64,000 nucleotides of DNA from positions 62,001-126,000 of the forward strand of contig NZ_JACCBD010000001.1 of NCBI RefSeq assembly GCF_013409595.1. The letters run 5' to 3'. The translations under genes were made by a program, and so were the position numbers. The notes under the pieces were generated by a model, which did no database searches, had not been told where the DNA came from, and saw only the letters and a program-made list of their open reading frames with translations. Numbering within the stretch: position 1 is the stretch's first letter; each line of letters starts with the position of its first letter. Below, piece after piece: positions 26,039 through 34,697 of the stretch. This DNA is from Leucobacter aridicollis (GTDB taxonomy: Bacteria; Actinomycetota; Actinomycetes; Actinomycetales; Microbacteriaceae).

Positions 26039-26268
26039 GACATCCCCTTCGAGTGTGGGCCGACCCCAAGGTCGGTCGTGCCACCAGCCTACTCGGGTGC
26101 GCGCCCTGTGCCCGCCTCGGTTTCGCGCATAGGTTTTTCAGTGGAAATGTACAGGCCGTGAGGCGCGATTCCGTCGCCAAAATTCAACACATTGGCCCGA
26201 AAAGGTGAGAAGCTGAACATATACGCCCGCACCCAGGGCGCGGGAACATATGAATAGGAGCATCGCAC

Positions 26269-26844
26269 ATGACTGCAACTGATACCCCGAATCGCCCCGT
26301 CGAGGAACGCGCGACTGACGGCGCCCGCGTGCTGTTCGGCGTTGGCGGTCTCATCGCCATCGTGCTCGGCCTCTTCGTGATCTTCGCCCCGAAGACCTCC
26401 GCCGGAGTGACCCTGACTCTCGTCGCCGCGCTCATCGGCGCCTACGCGATCGTTACCGGCATTGTGTACTTCGGCACCGCGATCTTCTCGCGTAGCCTCG
26501 GCGGCTGGTCGCGGGTCGGGCACATCCTGCTCGGCATCTTGTACGTTGTCGGCGGCGTCATCATCATGTCGAACCTCATGTTCGCCGGTGTCGTCACGGC
26601 GCTGATGTTCTCGATCATGGTCGGTATCCTCTGGCTCTTCGAGGGCATCCTCGCGTTCGTGACGGCTTCGAAGTCGGACAACAAGGTGTGGACCATCATC
26701 TACGGCATCGTCTCGGTGATCGCCGGCATCACCCTGCTGTTCTCGCCGCTCATGGGCGCCGTGACCCTCTGGTGGCTGCTTGGCATCTCGATGGTTGTCC
26801 TCGGCGTCGTGCAGGTCGTGCGCGCGTTCCGAGTCGGCAAGTAG
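26269..26844 (+). CDS. HdeD/DUF308-type membrane protein
   Basis: 191-residue protein with six predicted helices arranged as tandem pairs, as in the HdeD/DUF308 family (acid-stress associated in enterobacteria, unknown here). Two similar internal units start LFGVGGLIAIVLGLFVIF and LLGILYVVGGVIIMSN. SD ATAGGAG 8 bp before the ATG. Monocistronic, closed by a long hairpin. The 230-bp upstream gap shows no other clear feature. Confidence 0.85.
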   Translation: MTATDTPNRPVEERATDGARVLFGVGGLIAIVLGLFVIFAPKTSAGVTLTLVAALIGAYAIVTGIVYFGTAIFSRSLGGWSRVGHILLGILYVVGGVIIMSNLMFAGVVTALMFSIMVGILWLFEGILAFVTASKSDNKVWTIIYGIVSVIAGITLLFSPLMGAVTLWWLLGISMVVLGVVQVVRAFRVGK

Positions 26845-26896
26845 CGCGCCGACCGCGCTGGGGCCGATGCCCCGCCCGCGCCGGGACTGGCGGCGC

Positions 26897-26940
26897 GGAC
26901 GCGACAACGCCCCCTCCTCGGAGGGGGCGTTGTCGCGTCC
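26897..26940. terminator. Bidirectional 21-bp terminator hairpin
   Basis: Perfect 21-bp arms with a TC centre (GGACGCGACAACGCCCC...), in the convergent gap between the DUF308 and SseB-like genes. The GTTGTC side gives a weak T-rich flank. Confidence 0.85.
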
Positions 26941-26944
26941 GGGG

Positions 26945-27400
26945 CTAGGACTGGAGTGACTCCGCCGTGATCTCGTCGTCGCCGAGCACGAGCATGATGA
27001 ACTTGCGCAGGCACACGAGGGCGGCCGAGGCCTTGTCGAACTCCGCGGCGACGAACCTGTCGGCCGTGATGAGCGACAGCGCCGCCCGGGCCGGCATGAT
27101 CGCGCCCTTGAGCTCTTCGCCGCCCGTCGCCGGGGCGAGGGCACGCAGCTCGGCCATCGACGTGAAGACCGGGAGCACGAGCTGGCCCTTCGTGGACCGG
27201 ATGGTGCGGACCCGCGGGCCCTTCTTCTTGGTCGAGGTGCCGGTCACGTCGACGACGAGGTAGCCGTCGCGCAGCGCGTTGAGAAATGTCGCGAGGTGCT
27301 CGTAGTCGGGCGTCGCCGTGAACGCGACGAGCGCGGCTCGAGCGGCCTCGTTCTCGTAGTTCTCGTCGACGCCCTCGGGGATCTCGTGCGATTCAGCCAT
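26945..27400 (-). CDS. SseB-family protein
   Basis: 151-residue protein of the SseB N-terminal family, found widely in actinobacteria with no known biochemical role. Recognisable core: LVLPVFTSMAELRA near residues 74-87, followed by MPARAALSLITADRFVAAEF. No signal peptide. ATG follows TAGGCT by 6 bp (27407-27412), so leaderless. It lies just downstream of the biotin transporter genes on the same strand but has its own promoter. Confidence 0.82.
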   Translation of the reverse strand: MAESHEIPEGVDENYENEAARAALVAFTATPDYEHLATFLNALRDGYLVVDVTGTSTKKKGPRVRTIRSTKGQLVLPVFTSMAELRALAPATGGEELKGAIMPARAALSLITADRFVAAEFDKASAALVCLRKFIMLVLGDDEITAESLQS

Positions 27401-27409
27401 GGGTCTAGC

Positions 27410-28033
27410 CTACGGGGCCTGTTCGTCGCCGATGCCCCGTGCCGCAAGTGCCTGGCCGGTCAGCTGTGCCTGCGAGACGGTGCGCAGCACGAGCGGCACT
27501 GTCCGCGCGCGCAGGCTGCGATCGAGGCCCCGGGCGCGCGCCGCCTGCTGCGCGTCGCGGGCGAGATCCTGCACTGTCGGGATCATGCGAATGGCGAGGG
27601 AGAACGTTAGCGAGACCCGCTCGGTGTCGACGCCGAACCGGGCGAGCGGAGTGAGCGACCACGCGATCGTGTCGAGCATGTCGCTCGCCCTAGTGCTCGC
27701 TGTCACGGCGCTCGCGACGAGGATGAGCGCGAGGATGTCGGCGATCACTTCGATGCCCCGCTCCCACCCAGAACTCCACGTCTGGAAGGCGAACAGTGGG
27801 AGGCCGACGAGCGCGAACGCCCGCGCGACCCGCCAGAAGTCTCGCCCCCGCAGGCCGGCGACAAGGGCGAGCGCCACGCCGATCCCGAGGGCGCAGACCG
27901 CCGCGATCCAGCCCGGCATAGCGATGGTCGCGATCGCGAACGCGAAGAGCCCGAGGAGCTTCACGCCCGGCCGGAGTCTGTGGAGTGGCCCTTGGCGGGC
28001 GATGTATGCGCCAAGGGGCGACGGAATGCTCAC
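27410..28033 (-). CDS. bioN: ECF transporter T component (BioN-like)
   Basis: 207-residue EcfT membrane subunit that couples the ATPase to the substrate-binding S protein BioY. It has several transmembrane helices and the two ARG-containing coupling motifs expected (DAQQAARARGLDRS and GQALAARGIGDE). Its start overlaps the bioM stop by 4 bp (28030-28033). With bioM and bioY next to it, biotin is the likely substrate. The symbol follows the operon context. Confidence 0.9.
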   Translation of the reverse strand: MSIPSPLGAYIARQGPLHRLRPGVKLLGLFAFAIATIAMPGWIAAVCALGIGVALALVAGLRGRDFWRVARAFALVGLPLFAFQTWSSGWERGIEVIADILALILVASAVTASTRASDMLDTIAWSLTPLARFGVDTERVSLTFSLAIRMIPTVQDLARDAQQAARARGLDRSLRARTVPLVLRTVSQAQLTGQALAARGIGDEQAP

Positions 28034-28734
28034 GCCGCGGCCACGCTGTCGCGGTAGTGGGCGATCGCGGCGGCTGGCTCGCCGTCGAAGACGATCCGGC
28101 CCTGATCGACGACGAGCACCCGGTCGGTCCGCGCCGCCAGATCGAGGTTGTGGGTGACGATGACGACCTGCTGTGGCAGGGACGTGAGGAGGTCGCCGAT
28201 CACGCGGGTATTTCGCAGGTCGAGCAGCGTTGTGGGTTCGTCGGTGACGAGGATTCGCGGTCCGGTCGCGAGCACCGTCGCGATCGCCAGGAGCTGCTGC
28301 TGGCCGCCAGAGAGCGCGTGCACGCTGCGCTCGGCGAAGCCGTCGAGCCCGAAGCGCGCGAGCGCGGCAACCGCGGCCAGTCTGCGATCCGACGCATCGC
28401 GATGCTCCCGCCGCAGCGACAGTTCGACGTCCTCGATCACTGTCGGCATGATCAGCTGGGCAGCAGGGTCGGTGAAGACGAACCCGACGGCCCGCCGTAC
28501 CGCCGACCCATCGGCGACTGTGTCCAGCGCCGAAGCGGAGTCATCGGCCCCAGCGATCGTGACGGTGCCTGAGCTCGGCTCGACGAGGCCGTTGATGAGC
28601 CTGGCGAGGGTCGACTTGCCCGATCCGTTCGCGCCGATGACCGCGACCCGCTGCTCCGTCAGCTCGAGCGAGAACGGGTGCAGGATCGTGGCGCCGTCGT
28701 GCGAGACGACGCTGGCCTGGTTGAACGAGATCAC
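28030..28734 (-). CDS. bioM: ECF biotin transporter ATPase (BioM)
   Basis: 234-residue ABC ATPase. Walker A GANGSGKST is at 34-42, signature LSGGQQQLL and Walker B ILVTDEPTTLLD are intact. It drives BioN/BioY biotin uptake. The GTG start lies 6 bp after TAGGAT (28741-28746), whose TAG is the bioY stop codon. So bioM may have its own leaderless promoter besides readthrough from bioY. It overlaps bioN by 4 bp. Confidence 0.92.
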   Translation of the reverse strand: MISFNQASVVSHDGATILHPFSLELTEQRVAVIGANGSGKSTLARLINGLVEPSSGTVTIAGADDSASALDTVADGSAVRRAVGFVFTDPAAQLIMPTVIEDVELSLRREHRDASDRRLAAVAALARFGLDGFAERSVHALSGGQQQLLAIATVLATGPRILVTDEPTTLLDLRNTRVIGDLLTSLPQQVVIVTHNLDLAARTDRVLVVDQGRIVFDGEPAAAIAHYRDSVAAA

Positions 28735-28743
28735 CCAGCGATC

Positions 28744-29403
28744 CTACGCGGTGGGGGCGGCGGGAGCGGGGGCTGGCTGCGCCGGAGCTGACGGCGCGGT
28801 GGCGGCGCGCCCGCGCGCGGGCAGCAGCGCCGGGAACGCGCGATGTACGGAAGTCGCGACGATTGCCATGAGCACGTTCTTCAGGAGGTCGCCTGGAATG
28901 AAGGAGAGCCCGAACACGAACGCCTGCCCGAGCGTGAGGTCGGCGCGCCAGGCCATGCCGAGCGCACCGAGCGGGTAGGTGATGAGGATCGAGGCCGCGG
29001 CGCCGGCGATCAGGATCAGCGGGATACTCGTCGCGATCCGCTTGCGCGGGAGCCGCTCGACCACGAAGCCGGTGAAGAACGCGGCGATCGGGAACGACAC
29101 GAGGTACCCGACCGATGGGCCGGCGAACGGGGCGAGCCCAGCGCCGCCCGCGGTGAACACGGGGAGACCGACGATGCCGACCGCCATCCAGAGGAGCACC
29201 GCCAGCGCGCCGCGTGTCGAGCCGAGCACGGCGCCGGCGAGGATCACGGCGAAGGTCTGCAGCGTGATCGGGACGACGCCGATCGGGATTGCTGGAAGGA
29301 ACGAGCACGCCCCGATGAGCGCCGCGAAGCTCGCGATCAGCGCGAGGTCGGTCGCGGTGCTGCGGCGCTTGCGCGCGGGGGCTGCTGCTGGTGCGGCGGT
29401 CAT
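28744..29403 (-). CDS. bioY: Biotin transporter S component BioY
   Basis: 219-residue membrane protein that binds biotin. BioY signatures are present: FLPAIPIGVVPITLQTFAV near residue 40 and GLPVFTAGGAGLAPFAGPSVGYL near residue 85. About six helices. Start set at ATG 29403, with GGGAG 6 bp upstream; the TTG at 29415 lies inside that ribosome site. Two BioQ-type operators sit in the promoter region. The C-terminus is an Ala/Pro-rich extension. First gene of bioY-bioM-bioN. Confidence 0.94.
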   Translation of the reverse strand: MTAAPAAAPARKRRSTATDLALIASFAALIGACSFLPAIPIGVVPITLQTFAVILAGAVLGSTRGALAVLLWMAVGIVGLPVFTAGGAGLAPFAGPSVGYLVSFPIAAFFTGFVVERLPRKRIATSIPLILIAGAAASILITYPLGALGMAWRADLTLGQAFVFGLSFIPGDLLKNVLMAIVATSVHRAFPALLPARGRAATAPSAPAQPAPAPAAPTA

Positions 29404-29425
29404 GTGGACTCCCAAAAATCAAACC

Positions 29426-29453
29426 TGAACAGTGTTCTGGTGAACGGTGTTCA
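29426..29453. promoter_or_regulatory. Twin BioQ-type operators between bioY and the TetR gene
   Basis: Two 13-bp palindromic sites, TGAAC-AGT-GTTCT at 29426-29438 and TGAAC-GGT-GTTCA at 29441-29453, 15 bp apart centre to centre. They fit the TGAAC-N3-GTTAC motif described for BioQ of Corynebacterium. Together they also form a larger inverted repeat (AACCTGAACA...TGTTCAGGTT, 29422-29457). The second site overlaps the expected -35 of the TetR gene (-10 TAGAAT at 29463-29468), so both directions can be repressed. Confidence 0.82.
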
Positions 29454-29474
29454 GGTTACAGATAGAATGGCGTT

Positions 29475-30020
29475 ATGCGCAACACGAGAGCCGACGTCGT
29501 CGCCGCGGCGCTCCGGGTGCTCGCCGCGCAGGGGCTCGAATCATGCTCGATGCGGCGGGTCGCCGCCGAACTCGACGTTCAGCCCAGCGCGCTCTATCAC
29601 CACGTGCCGAACAAGCAGAGTCTGCTCGCCCTCATGGCCGACGAGATCCTGCGCAGCGTCCGCCTCGACGCATCTGACCCGCGCGCGCTGTGTGTGGCCC
29701 TGCGGGGGGCGATGCTCTCCGTCCGCGACGGGGCCGACGTTGTTGCGACAGTGGAGGCATTTCGGCTCGGCTCCTCGGCGATCGAGCGGCGGCTCGCTGA
29801 GCTTGTCGGGGGCGAGGGCGCCCAGACCCTGCTGCTCTACACGTTCGGCCACGCGCAGTCCACGCAGACGCACAGGCAGGCCGCCGAATTTGGTGCACTG
29901 CTGGCGGAGGAGCTCCCGCAGGAGGCGGGGGACGGGCGTGACCTCGACGCCACCTTCGACAGTGGAATCGACATCATTCTCGGGGGCCTCGCGGCGCGAG
30001 AAATAGCGCGAACGAACTGA
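29475..30020 (+). CDS. bioQ: TetR-family regulator of biotin transport (BioQ-like)
   Basis: 181-residue TetR-type repressor. The DNA-binding helix-turn-helix is at residues about 8-50 (DVVAAALRVLAAQGLESCSMRRVAAELDV then ALYHHVPNKQSLLALM). The C-terminal two thirds form a ligand/dimer domain. The ATG is 6 bp after TAGAAT (29463-29468), so leaderless. It is divergent from bioY, and the shared region holds two BioQ-motif palindromes, so the call as BioQ is strong inference. BioQ proteins respond to biotin status through the biotin protein ligase in corynebacteria; that link is not shown here. Confidence 0.82.
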   Translation: MRNTRADVVAAALRVLAAQGLESCSMRRVAAELDVQPSALYHHVPNKQSLLALMADEILRSVRLDASDPRALCVALRGAMLSVRDGADVVATVEAFRLGSSAIERRLAELVGGEGAQTLLLYTFGHAQSTQTHRQAAEFGALLAEELPQEAGDGRDLDATFDSGIDIILGGLAAREIARTN

Positions 30021-30113
30021 AAACTGTCTGAAAGTTCCGGCGAATTGCGGCCGATTCTTTCAGGGAGCCGCGAAATACTGGTGATCCACCGCAGCAAACG
30101 AAGGGGGAACACA

Positions 30114-30311
30114 ATGGGTTTTCTTGAAGATGCAAAGGACAACGCAGCCAAGGCAGCCAAGAAGGTTGGCGACGCAGTCGAAGAGGGCGTCGACAAGCTC
30201 AAGGACAAGGCCGACGAGGTTCGCGCGGAGGCTGACGTGAAGCGCGCTGAAGCCGAGCGCGACGCCGTGAAGGCACGCAACGACGTGAAGGACGAGCTCC
30301 GCGACAAGTAA
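30114..30311 (+). CDS. Small amphipathic helical protein (CsbD/LEA-like)
   Basis: 65-residue protein almost wholly of Ala, Lys, Glu, Asp and Val with an 11-residue-like periodicity (AKKVGDAVEEGVDKLKDKADEVRAEADVKRAEAE), as in stress-induced CsbD, LEA or apolipophorin-like proteins. Likely a single long amphipathic helix. AAGGGGG SD before the ATG; an upstream in-frame start at 30045 is less likely. A 25-bp stem-loop terminates it. Role in stress is inferred only. Confidence 0.75.
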   Translation: MGFLEDAKDNAAKAAKKVGDAVEEGVDKLKDKADEVRAEADVKRAEAERDAVKARNDVKDELRDK

Positions 30312-30333
30312 GTCCAAGCTCCGCGTTCCGCGC

Positions 30334-30385
30334 GAGAAACACCAATGCCCCCACCACGCACGTGGTGGGGGCATTGGTGTTTCTC
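30334..30385 (+). terminator. 25-bp-arm terminator
   Basis: Perfect inverted repeat with 25-bp arms (GAGAAACACCAATGCCCCC... and complement) and TTTCTC on the 3' side, 22 bp after the small helical protein. Strong terminator or RNA stabiliser. Confidence 0.88.
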
Positions 30386-30474
30386 TGTGGGGTTGCGTGA
30401 GCGCAGCCCCGAACACGGGCGCATGCTCCGGTGCGGCTGGGGGCGTTCTCGGCGCCAGGCGTTACCGTTGAGGT

Positions 30475-30672
30475 ATGGAAAACAACGAGCCCCGCGACCC
30501 CGCGAAGCGCAAAGCGACGATCTGGATGATTGGAAGCGTCGTCGTTCTCGGCGCGATAGGCGCGGTCCTCGGCGCCCAGCTCGGCTGGGTCGGCTGGGGT
30601 GCGGGCGTCGGTATCGGTATCGGCGCCGTCGTCGGCTTCCTCATGGGGATGACGCCCGAGCAAAAGGACTAG
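30475..30672 (+). CDS. Small glycine-rich membrane protein
   Basis: 65-residue protein with two glycine-rich transmembrane segments (about 16-34 and 38-58) and charged ends. Family not recognised. ATG follows a TACCGT box by 6 bp, so possibly leaderless. No operon partner; the next gene faces it. Confidence 0.65.
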   Translation: MENNEPRDPAKRKATIWMIGSVVVLGAIGAVLGAQLGWVGWGAGVGIGIGAVVGFLMGMTPEQKD

Positions 30673-30723
30673 CTCACCCCGGTCGCGTATTCACCCGACC
30701 GCGTTGGTTAAGGTGGCGTTCGG

Positions 30724-31092
30724 CTAGAACGACGAGCTCATGCCCGCGTCGGTGCCGAACGCGATGACCGAGCCCCAGAAGAGTGTCGCCGCGATGATGA
30801 TCGCGAGGGTGGCGTAGCCCAAAACGAGCCCGGTGATCGCCGGACCCCGGCCGGTTCCCGTGCGCTTAGCGGTGCGCAGGCCCGCGTGCCCGAAGATGAT
30901 CGCCAGCAGCGCGGGGAGGAACGCGACAGCCCCCGCGATGATCCCGAAGATCGGAAATGGCGCCCACACGCCGATGAGCCCGCCGATGATGCCGAGCACG
31001 AGCGAGGTGACGGCCATGCCGTTCGCGGGCGGCGGCACGGGCGGCTGGGCGGGTGGCTGGTAGACGACCCGCGGGGGCGGCGTGTAGCTCAT
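30724..31092 (-). CDS. DUF4190-type membrane protein
   Basis: 122 residues from the ATG at 31092. A proline-rich cytoplasmic N-terminus (PPPRVVYQPPAQPPVPPP) is followed by NGMAVTSLVLGIIGG and two or three helices, the usual DUF4190 pattern. Function unknown. The longer in-frame start at 31146 adds 18 residues without family similarity and is rejected. Confidence 0.8.
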   Translation of the reverse strand: MSYTPPPRVVYQPPAQPPVPPPANGMAVTSLVLGIIGGLIGVWAPFPIFGIIAGAVAFLPALLAIIFGHAGLRTAKRTGTGRGPAITGLVLGYATLAIIIAATLFWGSVIAFGTDAGMSSSF

Positions 31093-31182
31093 GCCCCGAT
31101 AGTACCCAGTCAGCGCTCCTCGCGCCCAGGGGGAAGGCGCGTTCAACTCCGGCGTCGCGTCACGCGCAGGCGCAACCGAAGC

Positions 31183-31875
31183 CTAGAACAGGGTGTTCTT
31201 GTCTTCCATGCCGCGCATCGCGTCGTAGTCCAGCACGAGGCAGCGGATCCCGCGATCCTCAGCCAGCGTGCGCGCCTGCGGCTTGATCTCCTGCGCCGCG
31301 AAGACGCCCGACACGGGGGCGAGCAACGGGTCGCGGTTCATGAGTTCGAGGTACCGGGTGAGCTGCTCGACGCCGTCGATCTCGCCGCGGCGCTTGATCT
31401 CGACCGCGACCGAGACGCCCTCCGAGTCGCGGGCGAGAATGTCGACGGGGCCGATGGCCGTCATGTATTCGCGGCGCACGAGCGAATGCCCGTCGCCGAG
31501 CAAGTCGATCTGATCGGCGAGCAGTTCCTGCAGGTGCGCCTCGACGCCGTCCTTGATGAGGCCTGGATCGACGCCGAGATCGTACGAGGAGTCGTGGATG
31601 ATCTCGAACAGCGAGACCACGAGCTTGTCGGCGGTCTTCTTGTGCGTGACCTGCCACTGCTCGACGATGCCGGCGTCGCGCACGTCGTCGTCAAGTTCGA
31701 GCGGCTCGAGCGAGCACGGCGGGCTCATCCAGTTCAACGGCTTGTAGGAGCCGCCGTCGGAATGGACGAGGATCGAGCCGTCGCCCTTCAGCATCAGTAC
31801 GCGCTTCGCGCGCGGCAGGTGGGCCGAGAGCCGACCCGCATAGTCAACGGAACAGTCAGCAACCACGATTCGCAC
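31183..31875 (-). CDS. nucS: Mismatch-specific endonuclease NucS/EndoMS
   Basis: 230-residue nuclease that cuts both strands at mismatches and replaces MutS/MutL in actinobacteria. N-terminal dimerisation domain 1-120; catalytic residues Asp145 (GPVDILARD), Glu159 and Lys161 (VAVEIKRR) are intact. The C-terminus ends DKNTLF, a probable clamp-binding tail. The GTG start lies 6 bp after TAAACT (31882-31887), so leaderless. Confidence 0.96.
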   Translation of the reverse strand: MRIVVADCSVDYAGRLSAHLPRAKRVLMLKGDGSILVHSDGGSYKPLNWMSPPCSLEPLELDDDVRDAGIVEQWQVTHKKTADKLVVSLFEIIHDSSYDLGVDPGLIKDGVEAHLQELLADQIDLLGDGHSLVRREYMTAIGPVDILARDSEGVSVAVEIKRRGEIDGVEQLTRYLELMNRDPLLAPVSGVFAAQEIKPQARTLAEDRGIRCLVLDYDAMRGMEDKNTLF

Positions 31876-31884
31876 CGTGACAGT

Positions 31885-33183
31885 TTAGCCGGTTGTCGTG
31901 CGACCCGCCTGTCGACCGGGCTCACGGGCCGCCCCCGCCGCGAACACCACGAAGATGAGGAAGGCGACGAGCGGGAGGAACGCGTTGAGCAGCCCGAGGT
32001 GCTCGCCGAGCAGGCCGATCGCCATCGGCCCGAGCAGAAACGCCGCGTAGGCGATCGCCGAGACGGTGGCGACGCCGCGGACCGCCTTCTGCGGGTCGTC
32101 GGCGGCGGCCGAGACGCCGATGGGGAAGCCCAGGGCGCTGCCCACGCCCCAGAGTCCGGCGCAGACGTAGGCGGCCCAGCTGAATGGCAGCACGTTGATG
32201 AGCACGATGCTTGCGCCCGCGGTCATCGCGCTGGCGCGGAGGATCCACACGCGGCCGAACCGCTCGATCAGCCAGCTGCCGGCGGCGCGGGTCGAGAGCA
32301 TCGCGACGAAGAACACACCGAGCGCAAGCGCTGCTGCCGAGTTCGAGAAGCCACGGTGATCGGCGAGGGCGAGCGGCAGCCAGTCGGTCGCCGTCCCCTC
32401 GGTCAGGCTCAAACTCATCGCGACGAAGCCGATCACGATGATGCGGGGGTCACGCCACGGGTTATAGCTCGTCGGCTTCTGCGGGGCGGTCTCGGCCGCC
32501 GGGTTCGCGAGCAGCTGGATCGGGCCGGTGTTCGTGTTCACGGGTACGGGCTCAGCGGGCATCTCGCCGGGTTCGACGCGCGGGATGCTGCGGATCGCGA
32601 AGAGGATCCCCGCGATGATCAGCAGGAAGACTGCCCCCAAGTGCACGGGGACTGGGATCTGCAGCATCTCTGCGAGCGCGCCGACGCCCATCGCGCTCAC
32701 CCCGCCAAAGCTGTAGCCGCCGTGCAGGATCGGCATGCGTGACTTGCCCAGCGCGCGCTCGGCGGCGGCCCCGCTCACGTTCATGGCGACGTCGCTCGTG
32801 CTGAAGAAGAACCCGAAGCATGCGAGCGCGAGCATCCCCGGGATCGGCATGCCGAACCACAGGAGCGTTGCACCGAGCGGCATGAACAGCGCCTGCCCGA
32901 GGGCGCCGTACAGGATCGACTGGCGCGGCCCGAGCCACGTCACCGTGCGGCCGGCGAACACGAGCCCGAGCAGCGATCCTGCGGCGAGCGTGAGCCCGAT
33001 GACGCTCATCTCGAACGTGCTCGCGTCGAGGCGATCGCGCACCGCGGGAATGCGGGCGAGCCAGTTGCCGAAGCCAAAGCCAAACATTGTGAACACGATG
33101 AGCACGCCGAAGGTCCACCTCGACGGCGAGATACGCGGGTCTGTGGCGGCCACAGTGCTCCTGACGAACGGGGGTAACCGCAC
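31885..33183 (-). CDS. MFS transporter (FucP/YfcJ-like)
   Basis: 432-residue major facilitator with 12 predicted helices. N-terminal motif FGFGNWLARIPAVRDRLDAS and the loop 2-3 motif FAGRTVTWLGPRQ are typical of the bacterial fucose-permease-like MFS subgroup. Substrate unknown. The GTG at 33183 is the furthest start; TAGAAT at 33201-33206 is a fitting -10. An internal start around residue 11 is possible. Downstream of nucS's promoter on the same strand with separate transcription. Confidence 0.88.
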   Translation of the reverse strand: MRLPPFVRSTVAATDPRISPSRWTFGVLIVFTMFGFGFGNWLARIPAVRDRLDASTFEMSVIGLTLAAGSLLGLVFAGRTVTWLGPRQSILYGALGQALFMPLGATLLWFGMPIPGMLALACFGFFFSTSDVAMNVSGAAAERALGKSRMPILHGGYSFGGVSAMGVGALAEMLQIPVPVHLGAVFLLIIAGILFAIRSIPRVEPGEMPAEPVPVNTNTGPIQLLANPAAETAPQKPTSYNPWRDPRIIVIGFVAMSLSLTEGTATDWLPLALADHRGFSNSAAALALGVFFVAMLSTRAAGSWLIERFGRVWILRASAMTAGASIVLINVLPFSWAAYVCAGLWGVGSALGFPIGVSAAADDPQKAVRGVATVSAIAYAAFLLGPMAIGLLGEHLGLLNAFLPLVAFLIFVVFAAGAAREPGRQAGRTTTG

Positions 33184-33246
33184 TGCGGCTGAACCCCACC
33201 ATTCTAGGGTTGTGCGACGGCCCGCCGCGACGCTCCGACCTGCCGG

Positions 33247-34584
33247 TTAGACGCCGAGCACGATCCAGCGCCCGCCCCTCGCGCGCAGCCCGAGCGTCGT
33301 CGCGCGGGCGAGCATGAACGCGATCATGAAGCTCGCGGTAATCGCCACGAGGGCGGCGGTGCCGCTCGGTACGAGCGAGGTAGCAAGCCACAGCACGGGA
33401 AGGTAGACGGCGAGGTTCACCATGCTCGTCCACGCGAGGTACCTGACGTCGCCGGCACCCATGAGCACGCCGTCGAGCACGAACACGAACCCTCCGAGCG
33501 GGAGGGAGCATCCGAGCACGATCAGCGCGGGTGGGAGGAGCTCGAGGACCCCGGCGTCGCTCGTGAACGCCCGCCCGATCACCTGACTGCCGAGCGCGAG
33601 CACCGCTCCGATCACGGCGCCGGCGACGAGGCCCCAGAAGATGGTGCGGCCCACGATCCTGCGCGCGAGGGCAGCGTTGCGCGAGCCGAGCGCGTCTCCG
33701 ATAAGGGCCTGCGCGGCGATCGCAAGCGCGTCGAGCGCGAACGCCGCGGTCGAGAAGATCGTGAAGACAACCTGGTAGGCGGCGGTCGCCTCGGTGCCGT
33801 GGCTCGTGGCCGCGAACACCGTTGCGAGGAACGCTGCCCGCAGCCCGAGCGTTCGAATGAAGAGCCACCCGCCGGAGCGTCCCGCCTGGGACAGGCCATC
33901 GCGGTGGGGGAGCCAGTTCGCGCCTTCCCGCCGTGCGTGGCGTGCGACGACGGCGACGTAGACCACGACCATGCCCCACTGCGCGACGACAGTTCCCCAC
34001 GCGCTTCCGGCGATGCCCCACCCGAGGCCGTAGATGAACCACCAGTTCAGCAGCGCGTTCGCCGAGAAGCCGATCGTCGCGACGTACAGCGGGGTGCGCG
34101 TATCCTGCAGGCCGCGGAGGAGCCCGGTCGCGGCGAACACGAGCAGCATCGCTGGGATCCCGAGGCACGACACCGTGAGGTAGGCGAGCGCCTCGTCCGT
34201 CGTCGCCGCGTCGGCCCCAAAGAGCCGTACGATCGGAGCGCTCACCAGCCAGAGCGCCGAGCCAACGACGATCCCGATCCCGAGCGCGAGCCAGAGCCCG
34301 TCGATGCCTGCCTGCACGGCTCCCCGCATATCGCCGGCGCCGCGTCTGCGGGCGACCATCGGCGTCGTCGAGTAGGCGAGGAAGATCATGAGGCCGACCG
34401 CGGTCTGCAGGATCGCGCTCGCGATCGCGAGCCCGGCAAGCGGCGCGGCGCCGAGGTGCCCGATGAAGATCGCGTCGAGTGTCAGCAGCATGGGCTCGAC
34501 GATCAGCGCGCCAAGCGCCGGGAGAGCGAGGGCTGCGATCCTGCGGTCGATGGTGCTGCGCAACGGTAACTCGCTCGGCGGCAT
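33247..34584 (-). CDS. MATE-family efflux transporter (DinF-like)
   Basis: 445-residue multidrug and toxic compound extruder with about 12 helices. The family start is clear: RRIAALALPALGALIVEPMLLTLDAIFIGHLG, and GLLRGLQDTRTPLYVATIGFSANALLNWWFIYGLG follows near residue 150. The ATG at 34584 is preceded by TACCCT 6 bp upstream, so leaderless. A longer frame to 34707 lacks similarity. Divergent from cstA. Confidence 0.92.
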   Translation of the reverse strand: MPPSELPLRSTIDRRIAALALPALGALIVEPMLLTLDAIFIGHLGAAPLAGLAIASAILQTAVGLMIFLAYSTTPMVARRRGAGDMRGAVQAGIDGLWLALGIGIVVGSALWLVSAPIVRLFGADAATTDEALAYLTVSCLGIPAMLLVFAATGLLRGLQDTRTPLYVATIGFSANALLNWWFIYGLGWGIAGSAWGTVVAQWGMVVVYVAVVARHARREGANWLPHRDGLSQAGRSGGWLFIRTLGLRAAFLATVFAATSHGTEATAAYQVVFTIFSTAAFALDALAIAAQALIGDALGSRNAALARRIVGRTIFWGLVAGAVIGAVLALGSQVIGRAFTSDAGVLELLPPALIVLGCSLPLGGFVFVLDGVLMGAGDVRYLAWTSMVNLAVYLPVLWLATSLVPSGTAALVAITASFMIAFMLARATTLGLRARGGRWIVLGV

Positions 34585-34697
34585 GCGGCTAGGGTACCGC
34601 GAATCCCGTCCTCCTATTAGGGTGAGGAGGCATTGGGGGAAGAGTGGTGCCTGGTGGCACATGCAGAGCCAAATCAATGATGAAAGTAGGGATGCAC

